A stretch of DNA of 36,926 nucleotides from IMG/VR virus record IMGVR_UViG_3300010430_006923, positions 1 through 36,926 of that record, one strand, 5' to 3'. Source of the stretch: a virus. The notes below the pieces were generated by a model, which saw nothing but the letters and a program-made list of their open reading frames with translations, searched no databases and was not told where the DNA came from. This document shows, piece after piece, positions 22,133 to 30,018 of this stretch (its first letter is position 1; every line of letters begins with the position of its first letter). The position numbers were made by a program, and so were the translations under genes.

Positions 22133-24061
22133 CTATTTAAACATCTCCAATTGGTTCCCCTGCCGGTGCGGAGGGGTCGCCGGCTTCTTGCGAGGCTTCG
22201 GCTTCGGCGGGCGCGATTCTGGCGAGGCGGATTCCTTTTCACTCTCGTCTTCCGACGGGTCGAACATCGGCAGAATCTTGCTCATCAGAGCCACGACGAT
22301 CTGCATGGCCTCGCAGTCCCAGCGATGGTTGGGCCGCTTCCCCTTCTGCACCCAGCGCTTTCGCCGGCGCTTGGATATCTTCTCGACCACGGTCACAAGC
22401 CGTTCGGAGTCCATCTCAGCGAGATACTCTGGAGAGATGTCCGACGCCACCAGCCAACGCGGGCCCATGCCCCGGCGGAACCGGTGTAGGATCGACTTGA
22501 CTACGTAGTTCGACCAGTGCCGGAACTCGACCGCCGTCCGCTTCTGGCCGCGCTTCCCCTTCAGCGGGTCCGCACGCTTCTTCGGCGAGTACGGGAGCAT
22601 GATCGCCTCCCGCTTCGCCCCCACCCGCTTGAAATGCGGGTAGCTGTCCTTGTTTCCGTCCCCAATCAGGACCCGCCAGCCGTACTGGTTGGCGATCGGG
22701 AGGATGCGGGTGTACAGATTGTCGCCGCCGTCGATGAAGACGTTTCGCGAGTGGATCCTCTGGTCGATCTGCCATTTCCGCGCCTCCTGGTGGGAGTCGA
22801 AGCGGCCCTCGTAGTAGAGGCGCGAGTCACCGGTGCCGTCCTTGGCCCAGCAGCGGCAGACGGCAATCAGGTGCTCGGTGTCGTCGCCGGAGCCCTCCTG
22901 GTAGTCGAAGACGAGAATCTTGTAGTGGGGCTCCTCCCACTCATCGAGCATTCTGAAATTCGACTTGTGGAGGACCACCTCCTCTTCCGCGTAGTCGTCT
23001 TTCCAGTACTTGCAGGCCTGCTGCATGTAGAAGTTCTGCAGCGGCTCGATGTTTCCCTTGTCGCGCTTGTTGAGGGCGAGCACGTACTTCCGGGCGATCT
23101 TCCCGAAAGCCCCTCCCACGATCGAGGTCCAGCGGAACGTCTTCTCGATGGGGGACGCCTCCGGATTCTCCACCACGTAGCGGCCGGTCTCGTTGAAGTA
23201 GCGCTTGGTGGTAGGATCGTCCTTGTGGAGATGCCCGCAGTGGGGGCACTTGAACGCCGCTGTCCGCTCCGCGTGGTCGTAGTCGCGGTCGCCGTTCGGC
23301 AGGGACTTCTTCTCGTAGAAGAGACCTGCGTACTCCCTTTCGTCGTCCTCCATTCTCAGGAAGACCTCGAGCGGCATCACCTTCCCGCAATCCTCGCACG
23401 GGGCGCTCCAGACGTGCCGACGGGCCGCCATGGCGATGTCATGCCAGGCGTCGTCCTCGTGGCTCGCCTGGGAGGTGAAGACGATCTTGCAAATCTCTTT
23501 GTAGAACTCGGTGCGGTTGCGGGCCTGGTCGATCACCTTCGGGGCCCATCGCCAGATCTCGTCGCCGACGATGTTGACGATCGACTTCGACTGCACAGAC
23601 CCCTCGTTCGCCCCGGCCACCCACAGCTCCATGTGGGGGAAGCGGTAGTGCTGCCGCACCTTTCGCTTCTGAGCGTAGAGCTTCGCGTGCGGGCCGTTCT
23701 CGAAGCACTTCTCGATGCGGCTGTTCCAGTGCTCCTTAGCGTCGTCGTCCGAGTGGAAGATCATCATCGTCGGGTTCGGAGCCTCCGCAAACAGCCACTG
23801 GATGAAGATGTCAGCGCCCAGCGAGCCCCCAGTCTGCACCGACTTCTCCACGTTGATCTGCCGCGTGTCGTAGTCGCGGTAGGCCTTGAAAACGTCGATC
23901 AAATGCCGCGAGTAGCCCACGTCGAACCACCCCGGGATTCCGTAGGCCCCGTCCTTCGGCAGGTTCACATTGTCGCTCGCCCAGTCGTAGATCTCCCGCC
24001 TGTCAGCAGGCTGCCATCCCGCCCGGTAGGCGCCGCACATGTCTGGATCCGGGCCTAGCAT
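22133..24061 (-). CDS. Terminase large subunit, GpA family
   Basis: A 642-residue DNA-packaging ATPase and nuclease of the lambda GpA type. VEKSVQTGGS (71-80) is the lambda-style Walker A in which the lysine comes early (Lys73), as in lambda KSARVGYSK. IVNIVGDEIW (161-170) is Walker B with Asp167-Glu168. The zinc-binding pairs CEDC (222-225) and CPHC (272-275) are typical of the family. VFIDGGDN and NHRWDCEAM supply nuclease acidic residues. I chose ATG 24061 (MLGPDP), seven bases into the small-subunit gene, over a TTG at 24094. The C-terminus is a basic, Pro-rich tail. The GpA type suggests cos packaging. Confidence 0.9.
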   Translation of the reverse strand: MLGPDPDMCGAYRAGWQPADRREIYDWASDNVNLPKDGAYGIPGWFDVGYSRHLIDVFKAYRDYDTRQINVEKSVQTGGSLGADIFIQWLFAEAPNPTMMIFHSDDDAKEHWNSRIEKCFENGPHAKLYAQKRKVRQHYRFPHMELWVAGANEGSVQSKSIVNIVGDEIWRWAPKVIDQARNRTEFYKEICKIVFTSQASHEDDAWHDIAMAARRHVWSAPCEDCGKVMPLEVFLRMEDDEREYAGLFYEKKSLPNGDRDYDHAERTAAFKCPHCGHLHKDDPTTKRYFNETGRYVVENPEASPIEKTFRWTSIVGGAFGKIARKYVLALNKRDKGNIEPLQNFYMQQACKYWKDDYAEEEVVLHKSNFRMLDEWEEPHYKILVFDYQEGSGDDTEHLIAVCRCWAKDGTGDSRLYYEGRFDSHQEARKWQIDQRIHSRNVFIDGGDNLYTRILPIANQYGWRVLIGDGNKDSYPHFKRVGAKREAIMLPYSPKKRADPLKGKRGQKRTAVEFRHWSNYVVKSILHRFRRGMGPRWLVASDISPEYLAEMDSERLVTVVEKISKRRRKRWVQKGKRPNHRWDCEAMQIVVALMSKILPMFDPSEDESEKESASPESRPPKPKPRKKPATPPHRQGNQLEMFK

Positions 24062-24621
24062 AGCTTTTTCACCGCCGACTGGAACTCCCCGCAAATCTCG
24101 TCATAGAGGTTCGCCCCCAGCTCTCTCAATTCCCGCTTCGTCTTCCGCTCCGCAATCTCAGGAAACCGCTTCTCCAATGCGGTCCTCAGTATCCGGCTCT
24201 GCACTTCGCTCAACGCCCGAAGCGTCATCCGCAGCTCGTCGCGCTTCAAATACTGCCCTTCCGACACCTCATTATCAAACCGCCGCTTCCGCAGCTGCTC
24301 GCGCTTGATGTCCAGGTCAAGCTTCTCCGACTCGCTGACCCCCTCCAGATCCAGATCCGTCACGTCGATGAACTTCTCAAGATCTTCCAAGTAGACCCGG
24401 GATCCGCGAAACGCCGTACACCCCTTCTTCTTCGCCAGCTTCAGAATCGACAACGGAAGCCCCACCATCGAAGCCGCCGCCTCCATCGAGTCCGCGTACT
24501 CCGGCCGCTTCGACTCAGCCTCGTATTCCGCCAGACGCTTGGACTCCCCTTCCGAAAGCTCCGCCCCTCCATTGCTTTTCGCAATGATCGCAGCGACATC
24601 CGGTGGAATCTCCTCACTCAT
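24055..24621 (-). CDS. Terminase small subunit, Nu1-like
   Basis: A 188-residue DNA-recognition subunit. A winged-helix-like N-terminal domain spans about residues 43-85 (YADSMEAAASMVGLPLSILKLAKKKG, FRGSRVYLEDLEKFI). The linker LDIKREQLRKRRFDNEVSEGQYLKRDEL is the typical Nu1/DUF1441 dimerisation region, followed by a helical domain that binds the large subunit. Its stop lies inside the start region of the large-subunit gene. ATG 24621 is preceded by TTGAGGAATAG, a plausible Shine-Dalgarno site with long spacing. Confidence 0.82.
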   Translation of the reverse strand: MSEEIPPDVAAIIAKSNGGAELSEGESKRLAEYEAESKRPEYADSMEAAASMVGLPLSILKLAKKKGCTAFRGSRVYLEDLEKFIDVTDLDLEGVSESEKLDLDIKREQLRKRRFDNEVSEGQYLKRDELRMTLRALSEVQSRILRTALEKRFPEIAERKTKRELRELGANLYDEICGEFQSAVKKLC

Positions 24622-24638
24622 ACGTATCTATTCCTCAA

Positions 24639-25064
24639 CTACTTGCGCGCGTTTCTCCCTTTCCGCCCCTTCCCGTGCGAAAACGACGGCATGAAATCGG
24701 AACCAGCAGAGCTTTCTTCTAGCGTAAGAGATGCCTTGTTTTTCTGGAGGGCCAGATAGTCGTCGAAGTATTCCCTCGCCTGCGACTTAAGCTTGTAGAG
24801 AGCTCCCGTCGACACGCCATGGACCTTGGCAGCATCGGCCACCGTGCGCTGGTTGGTTGGCACACGACTGGGGCACACTACAGACAGGCATGCCCAGACC
24901 TTGCGACGGAATACCCGCGAGTCGTTGCTCAGCATCGCGTAATCGACACATGCTTGGAATAGGTCTACCGATCCTTCCACGTCGACATAGCATCGACCCT
25001 CTCCTGATTCGAGCTGGGCCGCTGGGTCAAGCAACGGGGTTGGCAGTTGTTCAGGGTTTATCAT
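24639..25064 (-). CDS. Helix-turn-helix protein upstream of terminase
   Basis: A 141-residue protein with a helix-turn-helix at about residues 72-92 (QRTVADAAKVHGVSTGALYKL) and a basic, Ser/Gly-rich C-terminus (SFSHGKGRKGRNARK). The N-terminal half is acidic and carries three cysteines. Its position directly before the terminase genes suggests a late-gene activator or a DNA-packaging accessory protein. It overlaps the upstream gene by 14 bases. I do not recognise the family. Confidence 0.65.
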   Translation of the reverse strand: MINPEQLPTPLLDPAAQLESGEGRCYVDVEGSVDLFQACVDYAMLSNDSRVFRRKVWACLSVVCPSRVPTNQRTVADAAKVHGVSTGALYKLKSQAREYFDDYLALQKNKASLTLEESSAGSDFMPSFSHGKGRKGRNARK

Positions 25065-25938
25065 CTATTTCGGCTACCTGCATTCCAGTGTAGGACGGAA
25101 CGACGCGAAGCCCTAGCACAGTCTCCCGCCCGTCAACTAGGGCAGGATCTATGCAGATGGCATTTGGTGGAGAGCCCGTATCCTCTTCATAGGTTTCGGA
25201 CAGAGTGTTGATCTCTCGGATCAGATCGAGAGGCAGCGGCTGGTCATCGGCAGGCTCGGATTCTACAGACGCGGAGGACGGTTCTATATTACTAGCCCTT
25301 TTATCATTTAAATGTTTTGTAGAGCTATACGGGATAAAACACGTCCTTGGCGTCCTGTCATGGGCATGCTTACGCTTTGGCCCTTCCCCTGTAGAATTTT
25401 TCACCAGTGTCCCCGGCGTCCTCCGTGTGACATTTCCGCCCGGATCGTGCCATCCAAGGCTCTTGCCAATCGTCAGATGGCGGTGGTATTCCCGCCTTTT
25501 GAAGCTGTGCCACTGCGAGAATTCAACGAATTGCCGCACCACGAACCGGGCCCGCCTTTCGCTCCATCCTGTCAGTTTCAGGACGCATAGGACGATTTTC
25601 TGAGCAATTGAATGAGAGGGAGAGGATTCGGTAAAATCGGAAGTGACAGAATCTAGCTTCGCCCGGACTTTGGCTCGCGTAGTGCCGACACAGCAGCAGA
25701 GCAGCTCCTCGAGCTCGGTTTCCCATGAATGCGGTGTTCTCTCCAGATCGAAAAGCGTCTTCCGCCCGTGGGCCTTGAAATGGTTTGCAAGCCTCGCCTC
25801 GATCATCTCACGCGGCCAATCAGTGGCAGCCTCGATGAAGCGAATCGCAGTCTCACCATCCGCTCCGCTCTCCTGAATGAATTGAGCGAGCACTTCAGCG
25901 GCCATTCTACGGCAGGTCTCTTTTTCTGCAGACGTCAT
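25051..25938 (-). CDS. Hypothetical protein after primase-helicase
   Basis: A 295-residue protein of unknown family. The N-terminal half looks helical (SAEKETCRRMAAEVLAQFIQESGADGETAIRFIEAATDW). A cysteine triplet follows (LEELLCCCVGTT), then a basic region WSERRARFVVRQFVEFSQWHSFKRREYHRHL that could bind nucleic acid. The C-terminal 120 residues are polar and probably disordered, and include an AT-rich patch at about 25285-25345. I chose ATG 25938 because it overlaps the primase stop (ATGA). Its place in the replication module suggests a replication accessory role. Confidence 0.6.
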   Translation of the reverse strand: MTSAEKETCRRMAAEVLAQFIQESGADGETAIRFIEAATDWPREMIEARLANHFKAHGRKTLFDLERTPHSWETELEELLCCCVGTTRAKVRAKLDSVTSDFTESSPSHSIAQKIVLCVLKLTGWSERRARFVVRQFVEFSQWHSFKRREYHRHLTIGKSLGWHDPGGNVTRRTPGTLVKNSTGEGPKRKHAHDRTPRTCFIPYSSTKHLNDKRASNIEPSSASVESEPADDQPLPLDLIREINTLSETYEEDTGSPPNAICIDPALVDGRETVLGLRVVPSYTGMQVAEIDDKP

Positions 25939-27929
25939 TCCCATTCCAGAATTCTCAGCCCGTAGTATCCCCGACGCGCCTTTTCGTCGTTCTTCCTGAT
26001 TCCGTTGGACTCGGTCTTGCGGTGGATTTCGAGTATCCGGTCCGTGAGGCCCGACTTCATGGTGTTGCCGCCCACGGCGGTCCATCCCTTCGCCTCGCAG
26101 AACCGCACGTAGGCGGTCTGTATTTCCTCCTTAAGCACAGGCTCCACGCGCTCCTCCACCACAAGGCAGGTCTTCACGAAGTGGCGGATCGAGTCCGACT
26201 CCGCCAGCAGATCGTCGATCCGCGCACGCTGCACCTTGTGCATGCGGAATTTCCCCGTCTCCTCGAAGTCCTGGTAGAGGGCGATCGCCCCCTGCACCAT
26301 CCAGTTGAGGATGCCCGAGGCCTCTTCCGCCAGCAGCTTCTGCAGGAACTGGGGGTCCGGCTTCTTTGGGGGGGGAAGGGTGTAGGGCACCAGCATGAGA
26401 CGCCGCTCCCAGGCGCCCGCGTCTCCGCTCAGCGACACCTTGAGCCGGGAGTTCGAGTTGATCCCGACGTTGAAATCCCCATACACGGTCTTGGTCCGAC
26501 CCACGTTCTTGGTTTCCGCCGTGAGGGCGTCTCCGCCGACGAGGCTCTTGAGCATGAAGGCCCCGTCGGTCATGAGGAAGTTCCCCGGCACGTCGGCGCC
26601 CACCAGCAGCGTCTTGCCCACGAAGTTGGCGATCTCGAACCGCTCCGCCAGCAGATGCGTCCGCAGCGCCACCACGTTCTCCTGCCCGATCATGGCCGCG
26701 ATGGCCTTGATGAAAGTCGACTTCCCCGCCCCGCCCGTTCCGGTGAGCATGAGGATTTTCTGCCCCAGGTTGATTCCCAGCAGGCACATCCCGCCCCACC
26801 GATGCAGCAGATCGATGTCCAGCGCTTCGTCCAGGGCGCTCTCCAGCAGCTCTTTCTTGAATCGCGGGCAGTCCGCCTCCGGGTCGAAGGCGTAGGGGAT
26901 CTGGTTTCGCGAAAAGTGCCCGGGCGAGAACCCCGTCTTGGCCATCGGGTTGGAGCGGATGTTGAGCATGCCGTTCTTCACGTGGATCCGGCCGGGCTCT
27001 TTGATAAACGGCTCGCGCTTCTCGACGCGCCCCTTGAGCAGCCCCGTGATGGCGTCCAGCAGAGACTTCGTCCGCTTCACGATCAGCCGCGAGTCGCCTT
27101 GCGCCTTTGACATCATGAACGCCGAGAGCCGGTCCGCCACCGACCCGTCCGTCTGCTCTTTCCAAAGCCCCCGCTCGGGGAGGTACTGGTAGAACCGCCC
27201 CTCGTCTGGCTCGTAGAGCACCCGGTTTACCGCAGCGTAGGCCGCTGGCCAGTACGGCTGGTTGATCTGCAGGGCCCCGTTGGCGGAGAAGTACCACGGC
27301 TCGCCGAAGGTCTCCACGAGGTACTCCTCCGAGTCCTCGCGCACGGCCCACGGCAGCACGTGCTCCTCCGGCCACCGCAGCTCCTCAAACTCGCATTTGA
27401 ACGCCGTCCGGGAAAAGTCCGTCTCGTAGTCCTCCCCGTTCGGGTGCGACCCGTATATCATGGCGTGGGTCCCCATGGCCAGCAGCGACCCCCACCGGGG
27501 CGTCTCCGGGTCGATCGCCACGCCCCCCGGGGCCTCCGGGTAGATGTCGCCCGAGCTCGGCAGCCCCTCGGCCATTATCCAGAACCAGTAGATACGCCCC
27601 CGTGGCGTATCCGTGTACAGGGTACGGCCCGCAGTCTTCGGGTTGAGCGTCTCCCACTCCACGGCAGCCTCCAGGCTGTCCACGTTGACCGCTGCCAGCA
27701 GGTAGTCCTCGCCGTGGCTTTTGGCCTTCGACGGCGGCCCTAGAAGCACCCCGACCGAGCAGTCATCCCTCAGCTCGCGCTGGTAGTCGGGCGACTGCGT
27801 GTCGTCGAACGCCACCGACAGCCACTTCGACCCGTAGGGCTCCTTCGTGCCCGGCTCCACCGGCAGCAGGACAGGACGCCCCCCGATCGACTCGTAAATG
27901 CTGGATACATGGCTTTTGGACTCGGTCAC
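25935..27929 (-). CDS. Primase-helicase, D5/SF3 type
   Basis: A 664-residue replication protein. The C-terminal part is a superfamily 3 helicase with Walker A GTGGAGKST (397-405), Walker B-like TLLVGADVPG (440-449) and motif C VGINSNSRL (488-496), preceded by a D5-like region (HVKNGMLNIRSNP). The N-terminal 190 residues have the outline of a prim-pol domain, but the expected D-x-D reads VNVD (81-84) and the expected His after the Gly-rich turn is absent (RGRIYWFW). The primase may therefore be weakened or inactive. Start is GTG 27929, overlapping the HNH stop by one base. It probably starts or drives phage DNA replication. Confidence 0.87.
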   Translation of the reverse strand: MTESKSHVSSIYESIGGRPVLLPVEPGTKEPYGSKWLSVAFDDTQSPDYQRELRDDCSVGVLLGPPSKAKSHGEDYLLAAVNVDSLEAAVEWETLNPKTAGRTLYTDTPRGRIYWFWIMAEGLPSSGDIYPEAPGGVAIDPETPRWGSLLAMGTHAMIYGSHPNGEDYETDFSRTAFKCEFEELRWPEEHVLPWAVREDSEEYLVETFGEPWYFSANGALQINQPYWPAAYAAVNRVLYEPDEGRFYQYLPERGLWKEQTDGSVADRLSAFMMSKAQGDSRLIVKRTKSLLDAITGLLKGRVEKREPFIKEPGRIHVKNGMLNIRSNPMAKTGFSPGHFSRNQIPYAFDPEADCPRFKKELLESALDEALDIDLLHRWGGMCLLGINLGQKILMLTGTGGAGKSTFIKAIAAMIGQENVVALRTHLLAERFEIANFVGKTLLVGADVPGNFLMTDGAFMLKSLVGGDALTAETKNVGRTKTVYGDFNVGINSNSRLKVSLSGDAGAWERRLMLVPYTLPPPKKPDPQFLQKLLAEEASGILNWMVQGAIALYQDFEETGKFRMHKVQRARIDDLLAESDSIRHFVKTCLVVEERVEPVLKEEIQTAYVRFCEAKGWTAVGGNTMKSGLTDRILEIHRKTESNGIRKNDEKARRGYYGLRILEWE

Positions 27930-28288
27930 TAAGGGCGGATGGCGATAGCGGTTGGAAAAAGGGAAAGCTGGTTGGGGTCCATTCTGCGGGCCTCACGGGT
28001 TCTCGACGCGCTGAGACGGTGCTCCTCGATGTCGTGGGCCAGGTGGCACCTCTGGCAAAGCGCCGCCAGATTTTCAGCCCGGATGTCGGTCTTGTCATGC
28101 TTGTTCGCGCCACGGGAAAACGGGTGCCCCAAATGGGCAGTCGTGAGAACGACCATCGATCCCGTGCGGGGATGGGGCATGCCATGGGCAGCGCCGCACC
28201 ATTCGCAACGCCCTTGAGCCCGGCGAAAGCGGATCAGCTGCGAAACGCGACGCCAGTTCCGGGGATACCTTTTCTGGTCTACAGGCAT
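27929..28288 (-). CDS. HNH endonuclease
   Basis: A 119-residue HNH nuclease. Cys28-Cys31 (CEWC) and Cys78-Cys81 (CQRC) form the zinc site. AHLGH (51-55) carries the catalytic histidine, Asn73 (AENLAALC) fills the N position and CHLAHDIEEH completes the motif. I start it at ATG 28288 (MPVDQK), which overlaps the previous stop (TGATG). Small phage HNH proteins can help terminase cutting at cos, take part in replication, or act as free-standing homing enzymes. Here it is embedded in an operon by one-base overlaps at both ends, which favours a phage function over an invasion. Confidence 0.83.
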   Translation of the reverse strand: MPVDQKRYPRNWRRVSQLIRFRRAQGRCEWCGAAHGMPHPRTGSMVVLTTAHLGHPFSRGANKHDKTDIRAENLAALCQRCHLAHDIEEHRLSASRTREARRMDPNQLSLFPTAIAIRP

Positions 28289-28524
28289 CAGCGAAACCTC
28301 CCACCCGACGGGAAACGCCCGAACAAGGCCATTGCCGAAAGCACGCACCCCACTGCCAGCCCCACAGCGAAAGCCGTCCACACCACGCTCAAGGCGTATC
28401 CGAGAGCGTCTTCATCACCACTCCCGTACTTGTCCCAGATCAGCTTGGAGTTCACCGCCGCGTAGCTGGCTACCCAGTAGAACGCCCCCAGCATTCCAAT
28501 ACACATCGCTATCCTCCTCTTCAT
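28288..28524 (-). CDS. Two-pass membrane protein
   Basis: A 78-residue protein with two membrane segments, about residues 6-24 (AMCIGMLGAFYWVASYAAV) and 47-69 (ALSVVWTAFAVGLAVGCVLSAM), joined by a polar loop with DKYGSGDEDA. The ATG at 28524 (MKRRIA) follows GTGAGGGACGGG, which can serve as a ribosome site. The long frame upstream of it is a shadow of the ASCH-protein region. It lies among early genes, so superinfection exclusion or membrane modification is as likely as lysis. Unknown family. Confidence 0.6.
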   Translation of the reverse strand: MKRRIAMCIGMLGAFYWVASYAAVNSKLIWDKYGSGDEDALGYALSVVWTAFAVGLAVGCVLSAMALFGRFPSGGRFR

Positions 28525-28535
28525 AATCCCGTCCC

Positions 28536-28763
28536 TCACTTCACGAGCCCACGCTCTTTCCGGGCCGCGCGGTACCGGACCACTACCAGCTTCTTCACCC
28601 GCCCAATGTCCCGGTCCAGGTTCGGCACTCCACCGGCAGACTGGACGTCCTCCCGTTTCACCGCTGCATCGATCAGCTCCGCCGCAGTGTTCTCGCCCGC
28701 ATGGAGCAAAACCTCGAACAGCACCCGATTCAGTATTTCGTCGTTCTTCATAATTCTGTCCAT
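28536..28763 (-). CDS. Small hypothetical helical protein
   Basis: A 75-residue protein rich in charged residues (NDEILNRVLFEVLLHAGENTAAELIDAAVKREDV, then DIGRVKKLVVVRYRAARKERGLVK). The basic C-terminus may bind nucleic acid. I start it at ATG 28763, which overlaps the stop of the ASCH gene (TGATG); a second ATG four codons on is possible. The family is not recognised. Transcribed with the ASCH gene. Confidence 0.6.
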   Translation of the reverse strand: MDRIMKNDEILNRVLFEVLLHAGENTAAELIDAAVKREDVQSAGGVPNLDRDIGRVKKLVVVRYRAARKERGLVK

Positions 28764-29263
28764 CACTCGGTGAGACGGAAAGCCGCCTCCATCTCAATCG
28801 GCAGCTCCGCCTTGAAAATCCCTTGAGCGCCCCGCGCCGGGATCGGCTCATCTAGCTTGCGCACGTCCTTCAGAACCCACGCCCATCTTCCAAGGCTGTA
28901 GTTTCCGTAGATGTCGGGTTCGCAGCTCTCCACCGGACGGCTTGCCGCTACAGTGGCGAAGGCGACGATTGCCCCCAAAGGCAGGTTCCCCCCGGCGTCC
29001 CACTCGAGTTTCTCCAGGCATTCCTCCCAGAGTTCCGGGACTCTGGCCGCATCTCGAAGCCCTTGCGTCGTCTTTGCCGCATGGATACCGATCCGGCGAC
29101 CGACGATCGAGGCGGGAGCCGCCCAGCTCCGGGTTTCCTTGTCTTTTACCCCCTCCGCTATCAGCGAGGCCCAAGGCTGCCATAGAGAGACGCAACTAAC
29201 GACGAGCCCAGCAGGGCTCATTTGCTTCTCCTTCTTCCGAAAAAGGTCCATTTGCTCAGTCAT
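28763..29263 (-). CDS. ASCH-domain protein
   Basis: A 166-residue protein with the ASCH signature near its N-terminus: SCVSLWQPWASLIAEGVKD followed by KETRSW and RRIGIHAAK. The later segments LPLGAIVAFATVAASRPV and RWAWVLKDVRKLDEPIPARGAQGIF complete the PUA-like beta barrel. ASCH proteins bind RNA or modified nucleosides, and some hydrolyse acylated cytidine; in phages they are common in early regions. The ATG at 29263 follows AGAAGGGATGAGGCTGG. It overlaps the alternative end of the upstream RHH gene by eight bases. Confidence 0.8.
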   Translation of the reverse strand: MTEQMDLFRKKEKQMSPAGLVVSCVSLWQPWASLIAEGVKDKETRSWAAPASIVGRRIGIHAAKTTQGLRDAARVPELWEECLEKLEWDAGGNLPLGAIVAFATVAASRPVESCEPDIYGNYSLGRWAWVLKDVRKLDEPIPARGAQGIFKAELPIEMEAAFRLTE

Positions 29264-29278
29264 CCAGCCTCATCCCTT

Positions 29279-29524
29279 CTAGGAAGCCAGCCGGTAGGGG
29301 TCTGCCTTGTCCAAGTCCCTCGACGAGGGCCTCGATTCCGTCGAGCGCTTCGGAGAGGCTCCGAGGCTCCCCCGCGCCATGGCCACAAACAGCCGCTGGG
29401 CCGCCTCCTCCAGAGACAACCCCAGGTAGTTCGCCTCCACCCGTATCCGCTTTTCGATGTCGGGAGGCAGGGCGATCTTCACGCGCGGCAGCTCGCCCCA
29501 CGAGTCTAAAAGGTCTTTCTTCAT
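29279..29524 (-). CDS. Ribbon-helix-helix protein with likely frame switch near the C-terminus
   Basis: The frame encodes 81 residues. The first 55 form an RHH domain: strand LPRVKIALPPDIEKRIRVEA, turn NYLGLSLEEAAQRLFVAMAR. After the G-run at 29369-29373 this frame turns into low-complexity sequence (SPKRSTESRPSSRD). The -1 frame continues with a natural-looking SLSEALDGIEALVEGLGQG and stops at 29256, overlapping the ASCH start. A one-base slip on CGG GGG AGC would join them into a protein of about 90 residues. This could be programmed slippage, a natural frameshift mutation or an assembly error. DNA-binding regulator by fold. Confidence 0.6.
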   Translation of the reverse strand: MKKDLLDSWGELPRVKIALPPDIEKRIRVEANYLGLSLEEAAQRLFVAMARGSLGASPKRSTESRPSSRDLDKADPYRLAS

Positions 29525-29541
29525 ACGCTTTCATCGGTCCG

Positions 29542-29871
29542 CTACCAGGTTTCGAAGGCCCCACGGCCCTTCCGCTTGTGCAGCTGCGTTCCAGGCTGGC
29601 ACTTCAGCTGCATGGCGTGGCGGCCTATCGAGGCCACCTTGAAGGCCGCTCCGGGGAAATGCAGCCGCTTACCGTTGCGGAACCCCCGCTCGCGCGGGTC
29701 GACCCCCAGGTCCTTCACGGCGACCACCAGCCCTTTCCGGTGGGCCAGCTTCACCACCAGGTCCACCCCCAGGGCGGAGAACTCCAGCCCGGGACGGAAC
29801 ACGGGGCAGCGCCGCCGCATTCCGGAGGGCTTTTCCGGAGAGCCCGACTCCTTCACTGTTTCTGCATTCAT
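29542..29871 (-). CDS. Hypothetical basic protein
   Basis: A 109-residue basic protein of unknown family. The central part looks folded (FSALGVDLVVKLAHRKGLVVAVKDLGVDPRE), then LHFPGAAFKVASIGRHAMQLKC. The N-terminus is polar and probably flexible. I chose ATG 29871 (MNAETV) over a TTG seven codons upstream. It sits between a small frame ending at 29876 and the RHH gene. No motif shows its role. Confidence 0.55.
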   Translation of the reverse strand: MNAETVKESGSPEKPSGMRRRCPVFRPGLEFSALGVDLVVKLAHRKGLVVAVKDLGVDPRERGFRNGKRLHFPGAAFKVASIGRHAMQLKCQPGTQLHKRKGRGAFETW

Positions 29872-29875
29872 TTCA

Positions 29876-30007
29876 CTATGGGTTCGTGTCAACTGGTTGG
29901 TTTGGCATCCTGGGCATCCGCACGCGCGGGTCCCAGTAGCGCTTCACTTCCGCGTGGAAGGTTTGCGCAGGCATCATGTCCGCCGCGTTATTCAAGATTT
30001 GCAGCAA
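29876..30007 (-). CDS. Small 33-43-residue ORF after the DUF2303 gene
   Basis: The 125-base space between the DUF2303 gene and the next gene is open on the coding strand. From TTG 30007, with GGCGGGG five bases before it, it would encode 43 residues (LQILNNAADMMPAQTFHAEV, KRYWDPRVRMPRMPNQP). From ATG 29977 it would encode 33. The sequence is protein-like and the stop lies four bases before the next gene's start, as expected in this compact operon. Function unknown. Confidence 0.45.
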   Translation of the reverse strand: MLQILNNAADMMPAQTFHAEVKRYWDPRVRMPRMPNQPVDTNP

Positions 30008-30018
30008 AGGAGCCCCGC

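Noticed and set aside
22517-24058. A 513-residue plus-strand frame opposite the large terminase
   Set aside because: The terminase has clear Walker and zinc motifs; the antisense frame is low-complexity Val/Leu/Arg sequence without a start signal.
27929-28288. HNH gene as part of a homing intron or intein
   Set aside because: It is joined to both neighbours by one-base overlaps, both neighbours are intact, and no intron-like sequence surrounds it.
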